From contig CM068716.1 in NCBI GenBank assembly GCA_035079005.1, positions 6,336,501 to 6,400,500 of the forward strand: a DNA stretch of 64,000 nucleotides, in the 5' to 3' direction. Positions within the stretch are counted from its first letter, which is position 1. Each line of letters starts with the position of its first letter. This document shows, in pieces, positions 47,060-56,990 of this stretch. The translations under genes and the position numbers were made by a program. The notes beneath the pieces were generated by a model, which did no database searches, was not told where the DNA came from, and saw nothing but the letters and a program-made list of their open reading frames with translations. The stretch is from Fraxinus americana. Its lineage: Eukaryota > Streptophyta > Magnoliopsida > Lamiales > Oleaceae.

Positions 47060-48095
47060 TATGGGCGCATGTTATAAAACTTTATATTGCAGTTTTAGCA
47101 TATTTTGATAATTGCTGATGAAATATATAATTAAAAAGTTGATAAAATTTGTTGATTCCATGAAATATGTGATTAAAATTGAAATTGGACCAATTGAAAA
47201 GTTGCTAAACTTTTGCAAAGATTTATTAAACTAGCACTAAATTTATGTTCCTCAAGAGTGATTAACTACTTTCTTTGAGAATTGAAATTGAAACTAAGGT
47301 AGTCAAAGGCGTTATGCGACAAGAATGTAATTCTATTTGATTTTGAAAAATATTTGTGAAGAAATTTTGAATGGACATATTCTTGAATTCGTTGTTGTAG
47401 GATGCTACTTTTTAGAATCTACTTTTAATATGGGATAAGATAGCATCTCATAGTGATTATTGAAGTGAAATCGTAGATTTGTCGTATAATTAAAGGGTAA
47501 ACTATACCTCGATGTTGCTGAAGAAAGCAAATCACCTATACCAGACCAAATATCCAACGACATATTAACACTAAGCACGCAACTTAGCCAAGCTTGAAAT
47601 AGCCTACCACAACAATTTATATATGGACAACTTGATACGGGGCATAAAATAAGTTGGCTTACTAGAGGCCATGGCCATTATTGGTCAATAGGGAGCATAC
47701 CGATGAAATGAACGAAATACGAACAATTAACATAATATTGTCATAGATCTTAAGTTATAACTTGATCGCGAGCAAATTTGTCAATGTTTCATCGAGACCG
47801 TTACAAGACAGCTCGATCGGGATAGAAGCCTATTAGTTTTCATAATAGAACTGGGGAACACGCTTTACTAAAAATGAAATTGTAAGTTGAGTTGTGAAAT
47901 TGAAACAATTTCAAATTGAGTGACTAAAATGAGTAAGTTTGATAAATGCTTTATTTATATATAACATTGAAGACTACAAAGTTTCAAACTGTTCTCATGC
48001 AAACTTTGCACTCCTACATTAAAAAAAGCAAACTAGATAGTTTATACAAACATGCATTGTTTGTTGATAAACACAACTAGGTTTATCAACTTAGA

Positions 48096-48410
48096 TCAGA
48101 CAATTTTCAGACCTAGTTTTTCCCGAGCAAAATTTACCAGGTAGATGATTTCATCGTCATCAACAACCCCATTGCCATTTCTATCGGCTTTCCGGATGGC
48201 GTGTCTGCACTTGCGATTCTTAAACCAGCTCTCTCCTTTGGCGTCGCAAAAGGCCTTGTGGAGTTCATCGTTGCTTATCTGCCCATTTTTGTTCTTGTCA
48301 TACTTCATCAACCATTTTTTGAACTGCTCCAAAGTCATCTCTTTATTATCAACAGCTAAGCTTTTACTATCAACAGCTCCGCCTACAGTATTAAACATTT
48401 TTTGAACCAT
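48096..48410 (-). CDS. Small EF-hand calcium-binding protein, copy C
   Basis: Intronless frame of 104 residues from ATG 48410 to its stop at 48096-48098. After a variable N-terminus (MVQKMFNTVGGAVDSKS) it follows copy B closely: EMTLEQFKKWLMKY, EF-hand 1 DKNKNGQISNDE, linker GESWFKNRKCRHAIRKA, EF-hand 2 DRNGNGVVDDDE, and the end helix NFAREKLGLKIV. Both Ca2+ loops keep positions 1, 3, 5, 6 and 12 in usable form. It has diverged from copy B mainly in the N-terminus and the linker, which is more basic here. The tandem distance between the two genes is about 3.5 kb. No frameshift or stop is seen, so it looks functional. Confidence 0.85.
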   Translation of the reverse strand: MVQKMFNTVGGAVDSKSLAVDNKEMTLEQFKKWLMKYDKNKNGQISNDELHKAFCDAKGESWFKNRKCRHAIRKADRNGNGVVDDDEIIYLVNFAREKLGLKIV

Positions 48411-48451
48411 TTATTTGAACGGTTCCGAACAATTGACTTGTATATGATCCT

Positions 48452-48461
48452 CATATTTATA
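48452..48461 (-). promoter_or_regulatory. TATA box of EF-hand copy C
   Basis: Minus strand TATAAATATG, about 42 bp upstream of the ATG, matching the box of copy B. Confidence 0.55.
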
Positions 48462-48951
48462 GTATTTTCATCCTACCTTGTTTTGAGGGTTGGGCCGAGG
48501 GGGGAATTAGTTTTCTTTTTCTTGGTTCTTCTCTTACTAAATTAATTGGTTTAACAAATAAATTATCTAACTGTTGTTTTTGATAGAGATGTTTCTAGTT
48601 GTGTCTTATATTTATTCTTGAATTTAGAACATGGATTTATGTGCTAGATGACATATTTGGCAAAGCTTTTACTAGGTATTATAAAGTGTGTGGATATTAA
48701 GTGAGTAAAAGTTGCCAACATAGGAATGTTTGTGTAGAAGTATTGTTTGATCAACTTTTAAGCAACTATTAGCTCTGCATATGAAATATGGGACTATATA
48801 GTTCATTAAACTGAAATTGTCCTCAAGTCATTGTTTTAGTTACAAGTTGGTAATCTAAATTTCATTTAGTTTTACACTAGGATGGGCATGGTTCGGTTTG
48901 ATCAATTTTCTTTTTGTGGTTTAATTTTTAAATAAATAGCGTACAAGTTTG

Positions 48952-49276
48952 CAAGAAGTCCCAAAAGTCTCTAGAATTCGTGTAAATAATGGCCCAAAAG
49001 GAAGTTTTATTGTTGAAGTTCTATTGTGAACGAAAACAGCATCCTGGTCGCTCATTACCCTGGGCCTAAATTCGGGCACTCGCCGGGTTATGTGTTTCAG
49101 CCTCTATTTTTGAAAATTCAAGTCGGGCGATCACTCAGCTTTTATAACTAGGAAGTCGCCCAATTATACCAACTTTCAACCTTTGCGTTTCGGTCCGATC
49201 CCCAAATTCTATTCTTGATTCTTTTAAGGTATTTTTCTCTTGTAATTTCGATCCTTTAACTTCTAATTGCATCCAA
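48952..49276. repeat. Dispersed 325-bp repeat, copy 1
   Basis: Starts caagaagtcccaaaagtc and ends ttctaattgcatccaa. It interrupts the hAT-like upstream segment of unit C. The second copy, of the same length, is 57892-58216. It contains tttcggtccgatcccc near 49185 and no coding frame. Confidence 0.85.
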
Positions 49277-49986
49277 CCAAAATTATATGGTTCTTTTGAC
49301 GAATCAAAATCATTTAAAATTTAAGTAGAGATGAGTCTAAAATACTGGTTCAGTTGGTTACGAATCTTTTGCCTACCCTTAGTTAAACTTACAATGTAAG
49401 TCTCGATGGACATTTTCCATCAAATTTTTCATTAAAATGGCATTATAAGGTATGTGAGGTGCTATTATGAAGATGTTACATTTTGAATAAAATGAGAACT
49501 CCAATATTTTGTGAGGGTATGTTTTACATAAGTTTTAGCATATTTTGGTAAAAAGTTGATAAAATGTGATGTTGAAAAGTTGATAAAAATTATTTGATTA
49601 AAATTGAAGTTTGACCAATTGAAAAGTTGATAAACATTTTACAAAGTTTTATCAAACAAGCATTAAGTTTATATTCCTCAAGAGTGACCAATAATTATCT
49701 TCCAGAATTGAAATCAAAATTAAGGTAGTCAAAGATGTGTCACGCAACAAGAATATAATTTTGTTTGATCTGGAAATATTTGTGGAGAAGTTTTTGAATG
49801 GACATATTCTTGAATTTGTGGTTGTTATTCTGATGTTGTAGGATGCTCCTTTTAAAAAAATATTCCTTAATACGGGATAAGATAGCATCTAATAGCGATA
49901 GTAAAAGTGAAATCATAGATTTGATCTAAAAGTGATGGAATATTTAACTATAAATGATATAATGTCACGATCTTGTTTGTCAGTAT
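49277..49986. repeat. EF-hand unit C upstream flank up to the CACTA insertion
   Basis: Duplicated non-coding flank shared with units B, D and E, interrupted exactly at 49987 by the CACTA element. It resumes at 52275. Confidence 0.6.
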
Positions 49987-50508
49987 CACTACAATAAAAA
50001 TAGCTTACGGCAACGTTCAAAACGTTGCCGTAGACCTTTTGCAACTTTTGGACGTGTGTTGCAAATCGAGGTTTTGTCGTAGAGTAGAAAGATACGGCAA
50101 CGTTTGAAAAACGTTGCCGTAGACCACTTTCGCAACGTTTAAAAAACGTTGCCGTATGATTTTTTTTTGCGCAATTTAAGTAAATTGACTGGCAAAATTG
50201 AAAATACTCCTTTTGAACAAATTTTAAAATTGCATAAAAATTAATAATTTCATTACAAATTTTTGAATCCATAACTTATATATTGTTTTGACCGGCACTC
50301 ATATTTTAGCATACAAATCACCCATTAATAGGTCAAAAACAAGGAAACGCTCAAACATACAAATTACTCAGGACAATGGGCAACACAAACATCCGAGTAA
50401 CAAATTCCATCTATGAATTAAGAAGCCAACAAGTCGGTCCAACCTTCATTTGAAACTAAATCCAACAGAAGGCACAGAGACATCTCCACCTCCAAGATGG
50501 AGAATTTA

Positions 50509-50771
50509 CGCAGTAGTTTCTTGTCCACCTCCTTGAGATCTAGTGCTGTAGAAGATCCCAACAGGTTTCCAGCAAGCTATCGTGTTCTCCATAGGCCTCT
50601 AGTTGCATCAAGAAAGGCTTTGAATTGGGCAGCCATTATTCCGAACCTTGTGGGAAAGCCAAATACAAAGCCATCAGCCTCGGGAAAATTACTAGGTGTG
50701 ATGATAGGTACATCACTCTTTGGAGGTGCACTCGTTTTCGTTAGAACCTCATACGGTAATGTCTCGAGGAC
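50509..50771 (-). pseudogene. Captured fragment of a NAD(P)H:quinone oxidoreductase (WrbA/FQR1 family)
   Basis: The minus strand reads VLETLPYEVLTKTSAPPKSD then ADGFVFGFPTRFGIMAAQFK then AFLDATRGLWRT, the flavodoxin-like core of plant FQR1/WrbA quinone reductases (FMN-binding FGFPTRFG region). It continues LAG and, after a one-base deletion, GIFYST and GGGQETTA. A stop (TAG) follows GLWRTR. The upstream border has CAG before the first codon, as at an intron acceptor, so genomic DNA rather than mRNA was captured. The plus-strand frame 50497-50808 is only the shadow of this fragment. It cannot make a working enzyme. Confidence 0.85.
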
Positions 50772-51029
50772 CTGTGCAACGTTGAAGACACAAGTAGTAG
50801 AACATTAAAATTATTTTCTTTAGGATAAACTGGGAATCACTGTTAAGAAATTCATAGAGTTTCAATGAGAAATTTTGAATGAAAGAAGTAAAAAGGGCTA
50901 TCATCCCGTCTCTTGTGCTACAGTGTTGCAGTTCTGAACTAGGATGACAGTCCAAGACAACTCCGTCAATTAAAAAAACTAGTCCCTAAACCGCATGGCT
51001 ACAAACAACTGAAGATTTTAAGATTGCAA

Positions 51030-51135
51030 ACTTACATGTTCACACTTATCAAATGACAGACCTTCTGCATGGTGAATTTGATGATCTAAAACCTTTAACG
51101 TCCTTAATACAATAGGTTCTGGAACCATATGTTAT
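51030..51135 (-). pseudogene. Possible further captured exon, unidentified
   Basis: The minus strand reads EPIVLRTLKVLDHQIHHAEG then LSFDKCEHV, followed by gtaag as in a donor site. It looks like an exon in composition, but I do not recognise the family and no acceptor is clear. Confidence 0.3.
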
Positions 51136-51651
51136 CTTCAGCAAATGTGGAATATCGTAAATATAACTGAAACTTTGAAGTCAAGTAAAGTGATATTCAA
51201 AGACAGTAAATACTGTGAGAATTGGAGGATAGCAGTTACAAAGAACTGTAATCACAACACTTGATTATTTCTGGTGTGACTAGCCAGGGAAGAATTCTTT
51301 CCTTAAAGGAGGATGCAGTTAGAAGATGAGCAGGGGAGCAAGAAAAATAAATTCTAACTGCCCATCATGACCTAAACCCTTCAATTGATATATCAAAGCA
51401 AGCAAAATTGCAAGGACATAATGTTCCTATAAGGAAAGGGGATACAAATTATATTCTCATTCAACTCCTTCAACAGACAGTCTCATTATTTTTGTGCAAA
51501 TAGAATAATAAATTTTTAGATATAAAAAAGATAGAACCAAATGAGCCAACAGGGAATTCTCATCAACTATATGTGACATTATCTCCTAATTTGAACACAG
51601 ACCGAAGATTTGATCAACAAAGTCATTAATTCAAAATAGAATCTAGTCAAT

Positions 51652-52088
51652 CTAAGCCCTCTCACCCCTAATCCTGCAAGCCAGTTGGATGTCCTTAGGC
51701 ATGATAGTGACACGCTTGGCATGGATAGCACACAGGTTGGTGTCCTCAAAAAGACCAACAAGGTAGGCCTCTGCAGCCTCCTGAAGTGCTAACACACTAT
51801 GGCTCTGGAAACACAGATCAATTTGCAACCACAGAACAAGTCAAAACAAGAAAATACTTAGCAATAAATTAGTATCATTCTTTTTTAAAATATATGAACA
51901 AAGAAAAAACCAAGTTTATGTTATCAATGTACCTTGAAGTCATGGGCAATTTCTCGAACAAGCCTCTGGAATCAAATTTGCCTAAAGGAAACCACTATTT
52001 AAATGCAAAATTAACAAATAACAAAGCAAGCAACACACATACAAACCTTAGTAGCAAGTTGCTTCCCTGGAGCCTTTCCTCCCGCAAC
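51652..52088 (-). pseudogene. Captured, intron-containing histone H3.3 gene fragment
   Basis: Three exon pieces are visible on the minus strand. 52088-52047 encodes GGKAPGKQLATK followed by a GT donor. About 51980-51933 encodes FQRLVREIAHDFK followed by GTAC. About 51822-51652 encodes DLCFQSHSVLALQEAAEAYL and continues through GLFEDTNLCAIHAKRVTIMP to CRIRGERA and a TAG stop. This is the H3 fold with introns still present. H and L in SHSVLALQ (positions 87 and 90) are the plant H3.3 signature, not H3.1. Changes from the invariant protein (R to G in KAPGKQ, R to C in LACRIRG, a one-base loss before FQRL) show that it is not under normal histone constraint. It belongs to the cargo of the CACTA element. 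Confidence 0.88.
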
Positions 52089-52274
52089 ACTCAATAAACG
52101 TTGCAAAAATGGGTCTATTGCAACATTTTTCTATAAAACGTTGCCAAAACTCATTTATGCTAATCAATTGCAACATTTACTTACTAAAATGTTGCCAAAA
52201 GACCCTTTTAGCAACATTTATCAACAAATGTTACATTTTTAATGTTGTAAATGGCTATTTTTGTTGTAGTGTAT

Positions 52275-53930
52275 GAAAATCTATTAATTTTCATAACAGA
52301 AAATTAAGTTCAAACAATTTGAAATTAAGCAACTAAAAAGAGCAAGTTTGTTAAACAATTGTGTTGTTTAACCATAACTGAAAAAAGAAAATTACATTAT
52401 TAACAAATTGGGAGGAAAAATGACCAATAGTTGAATTACGACTAAATTTTGGAGTTAAATCAACAATAGACTACATGTGCATATAAACGTTTTTAGTTTC
52501 CCTTGCCCCCTTACCATCACCTACTCTTCAAGTACTATATCCCTGTTTGGTAGAGATTAAAATATGATATTTAGTGAATTTTGATAAAAGTCGATGAAAT
52601 ATATGGTTGAAAGTTGTGGATCCCATAAAATATATGGTTAAGATTAATTAGTTGTTGACTTTGATTTGAAATTTTAATTGAATTTTATTCCAAACCAAAC
52701 ATGGGATGTTTAAAAAATGGGTTTGAACTGATTCTCGATTCTCAGACTTGAACCGAAATCGAACCAAAACTATATGGTTCTTTTGACGAATCAAAATCAT
52801 TTAAAATTTAAGTAGAGATGAATATAAAACACCAGTTGAGTTGGTTCCGATTCTTTTGCCTATCCTTGGTTACACGTACAATGTAAGACTTGATGGACAT
52901 TTTCCGTTCAATATTTTTAATAAAATGGAATGTACAAGATATGTGAGGTGATAATATGAAGATGTTACATTTTGAATAAAATGAGAACCCCACCTAGGAT
53001 TTTTCAAGGCTCTGTTCTATAAAAGTTTTAGTAGATTTTGATAAAAGTTGATAAAATGTATGGTTGAAAAATAGATAAAAATTGTAAATCTAATAAAATA
53101 TTTAATTAAAATTGAAGTTTTACTAATTGAAAAGTTGATAAACTTTTTTTGCAAAAAATTATCAAAAAGCACTAAGTTTATATTCCTCAAGAGTGGCCAT
53201 TAACTTTCTTGTAGAATTGAAATCAAAATTAAAGTAGTCAAAGGGTGTCACCGACGAGAATATAACTTTGTTTGATCTTGAAAATATTTGTCGAGATATT
53301 TTTGAATGGATGTATTCTTGAAATTGTGGATGTTAATTCTAATGTTGTTGTAGTAGAATATACCTTAATATGGGATAAGATAGCATCGAATATTGATAGT
53401 AAAGGTGAAATCATAGATTTGATCCAAAAGTGATAGAATATTTAACTCTAAATGACAAAAAGTCACGATCTTGTTTTCTCGGTAGGAAAGTCTATTTGTT
53501 TTCATAACAGAACTTGAAAATGTGCTTCAGTTGAAATAAAAGTGAAATGACTCGTGAAATTCAAACAAATTTGAAATTAAGCAACTAAAATGATCAAGTT
53601 TGTTAAACAATTGTGTTGTTTCACCATAACTGAAAGATGAAAAGCACATAATTTACGAATTGGGAGGAAACACGACCAAATTTTGGAGTTAAATCAGCAA
53701 TAGACAACATGTGCATTTCCTTGCCCCCGTTCCATCACTACACTCTCCTAGTACTTATATATTTTCTATTTTATCTATTCTAGTTAAGAAATACACGTCA
53801 CACGTGTTTTTGCAATATTATTGTGAATTTTCTTTTTGTGTTTTAATTTTTAAATAAATACCGAATAAGTTGAAGTTGCAAAAATTAAATAACATTTGAA
53901 GGTTGTTAGGTAAAATATTAAGCTCTAACG
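52275..53930. repeat. EF-hand duplication unit D, non-coding
   Basis: Continues the flank broken by the CACTA element, then repeats the upstream flank once more (52720-53480 resembles 45590-46330). It contains the MITE cctgtttggtagagatt ... ccaaaccaaacatggg (about 52544-52705). No EF-hand coding sequence. Confidence 0.6.
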
Positions 53931-54290
53931 GAAAATTCTTCACCACATCTATAGAGAATAAGGCTTCAACCATAGCGTGGAAGTAAGCAATAAGTTTGCT
54001 AGTCTCTCGCCTAGCCATCCCTTTTCTTCTTGACCAAATCTAAAGTGACCAAAAGTTTAGGGAATAATATAGTTGCAGTCCCCAGCTTAGGCAAAATGTA
54101 GCGATTCGATCCTCACTATTCAATTTGTAGTGAGTCTTAACTTTTTAGTTTTCTCAAAGTCAATCCTCAATGGGATATTTTAGTCAATTAATGCACCAAT
54201 TAATCATGTCAAAGTCTGGTTTTAGTATTGTGTCAAAGACTCTTGGAATTATGTAATATGTAGTGTGGCTCTAATAAAATCCTGTTTGGT

Positions 54291-54456
54291 CTCTATTATT
54301 TGAAATTATAATTTTTGGAATAGTATTTTTTTTTGGAGAATGTGTCGTTGAAAAGGAAGGAAAAGTTACGTGTAATATTCTTTTATGGAAAAAATGTGTA
54401 CTTAAAAATAAGAGAGAGAATAATAAATTTTTGGGATAATGGGGGCGTAACAGGGG
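54291..54456. mobile_element. MITE of the CCCTGTTTGG family
   Basis: cctgtttggtctctattattt at the left end and ataatgggggcgtaacagg at the right end are inverted relatives. A truncated sister lies at 46600-46760 in the parallel position of unit C. Confidence 0.55.
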
Positions 54457-55543
54457 TGTAGTCTCTTAGAATGTTAAGTATTGATGAGCGGAACTCTTTT
54501 AATTTTGTATTTTGCTTTTGTTTTCGTGTTATGTTTGATCTTTTTTTTTCCCGGTTATTATTTTTCATTTAATTCGAAGCAGGGGTAAATGTCTTTCTAG
54601 TAAGAGTACGACAATTTAAAACATTAGTAGATCGAAGCCATTTATTGAGAAACTAATTGTTACAACATTGAAAGGTTGACGATAACTTTTCTTAAATTAA
54701 ATCTTGATGAGCTACTTGTACATTTTGAATAAATTAAGAAATCCACCTAGAATTTTGTATGGGCGCATGTTAGAAAACTTTATATTACAATTTTAGCATA
54801 TTTTGATAATTGCTGATGAAATATATAATTAAAAAGTTGATAAAATTTGTTGATTCCATGAAATATGTGATTAAAAATGAAATTGGACCAATCGAAAAGT
54901 CGCTAAACTTTTGCAAAGATTTATTAAACAAGCACTAAATTTATGTTCCTCAAGAGTAATTACTTTCTTTGAGAATTGAAAATGAAACTAAGGTAGTCAA
55001 AGACGTGTCACGAGACAAGAATATAATTCTATTAAAAAATATTTGTGAAGAACTTTTGAATGGACATATTCTTGAATTCGTTGTTGTAGGATGCTACTTT
55101 TTAGAATCTACTTTTAACATGGGATAAGATAGCATCTCATATTGATCGTTGAAGTGAAATCGTAGATTTGTCCTATAATTAAAGGGTAAACTATACCTCG
55201 ATGTTGCTGAAGAAAACAAATCACCTATATCAGACCAAATATCTAACGACATGTGAACACTTAGCACGCACCTTAGCCAAGCTTGAAATAGCCTACCACA
55301 TCAATTTATATATGGACACCTTGATAACGGGGCATAAATTAAGTTGGCCTACTAGAGGCCATGGCCATTATTGGCCAATAGGGAGCATACCGATGAAATG
55401 AGCGAAATACGAACAATTAACATAAAAGTGTCATAGATCTTTAGTTATAACTTGATCATGAGCAAATTTGTAAATGTTTCACCGAGACCATTACATGACA
55501 GCTCAACCTGGATAGAAGTGTATTAGTCTATAAATATGATCCT

Positions 55544-55553
55544 CATATTTATA
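55544..55553 (-). promoter_or_regulatory. Orphan TATA box of the deleted EF-hand copy
   Basis: Same TATAAATATG before gaggatca as in copies B and C, but no EF-hand frame follows. Confidence 0.5.
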
Positions 55554-56990
55554 GTATTTTATTCCTACCTTGTTTTGCCTTTTTGAGGGTTTGGCTTTTC
55601 TTTGTTCTCGTCTTGCTAAATTAATTGGTTTAACAAATAAATTATCTAACTGTTGTTTTTGATAGAGATGTTTCTAGTTGTGTATTATATTTATTCTTGA
55701 ATTTAGTAAATGGATTTTATGCGCTAGATGACATATTAGGCAAAGCTTTTATTAGGTATTATAAAGTGTGTGGATAGTAAGTAAAAGTTGCCAACATAGG
55801 AATGTTTGTGTAGAAGTAGAGTTTGATCAACTTTTAGGCAATTATAAGCTCTGCATATGCAATATGGGACTATATAGTTCATTAAACTGAAATTGAAATG
55901 TTGGTCCTCAAGTCAATGTTTTAGTTACAAGTTGGTAATCTAAATTTCATTTAGTTTTACACTGGGATGGACATGGTACGGTTTGATCAATTATCATATA
56001 CAGGAACCACTGATTCCATATGTAATTATGGAACTGGACAAATACCGAATAGAATAGTTTGGTCGAATTCTATCGAATAGAGTATCAATGATTATTTTAT
56101 AATAGAGCTGGTTCCATCTATAATTATGGAACACAACCAACACTGCATCGACTGGATCAAGTTTGGTGCTATAACAAAAATTTTCAAATTTTCAGTGCAA
56201 ATTTTCACATATACAAAATCAAAACAACAAGACTCATTTAATGTAAAACAACAAACTCAGGAAGATCAAGTTAGGGCTTTGAAGTTTGAAGAAGAGTAAA
56301 AGACCTTGTGTTTTGACATTTTGTAACTACTTAGTTTATTGTGGTGTAAAAAAATGGGTTAATTTTTCTATGTTCACCAACCTTGATATTTAAAAAATGG
56401 GTATGAGCCAATTCTCGATTCTCAGACTTGAATCAAAATCATTTAAAATTTAATTAGAGAAGAATCTACAATACTGGTTCAATCGGTTCCGATTCTTTTG
56501 GCTAGCCTTAGTTACACTTACAATGTAAGTCTCGATGGACATTTTCCGTTAAATTTTTCAATAAAATGTCAAGTGCAAGGTATGTGAGTGTGATTATGAT
56601 TAGAACTCGACCTAGAATTTTGTAAGGATCTATTCTTTAAAAATTTTAGCAGATTTTGATAAAAAATTGATAAAATATGTGGTTGAAAAATTTTTAAAAA
56701 TTGTAAATCTCATAAAATATTTTGGTTAAAATTGAAGTTTGACCAATTGAAAAGTTGATAAACTTTTTGCAAAGTTTTATCAAATAAGTACCAAGTTTAT
56801 ATTACTCAAGAGTGACCAACAACTTTCTTCCAAAATTGCGAACAAAATTAAGGTAGTCAAAGATATGTCACGTGACAAGAATATAATTTTGTGATATTGA
56901 AAATATTTGTGGAGATATTTTTGAATGGATATATTTTTAAATTTGTGATTGTTAATTCTAATGTCGTGTAGGATGTTACGAAATTTTCTT

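Larger units (their letters stand above)
49987..52271. mobile_element. Non-autonomous CACTA element carrying host gene fragments
   Basis: Left end CACTACAATAAAAATAGC and right end GCTATTTTTGTTGTAGTG are inverted repeats. The flanks tat (49984-49986 and 52272-52274) give the 3-bp target duplication typical of CACTA elements. Sub-terminal zones carry many gcaacgtt/aacgttgc motifs in both orientations (50010-50160 and 52085-52240). The 2285-bp element has no transposase. Its interior holds fragments of two unrelated host genes, both on the minus strand. It was inserted into the duplicated flank of EF-hand unit C. Confidence 0.9.
53931..56990. repeat. EF-hand duplication unit E with the gene deleted
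   Basis: Aligns along its length with 46480-49980: downstream flank 54770-55527, then directly the promoter side from about 55535 on. The roughly 600 bp that hold the coding sequence and 3' UTR in unit C (about 47838-48445) are missing. The TATA-containing promoter (55544-55553) is left without a gene. Confidence 0.7.

Noticed and set aside
50497..50808. 103-codon plus-strand open frame in the CACTA element
   Set aside because: Shadow of the captured quinone-reductase fragment on the minus strand.
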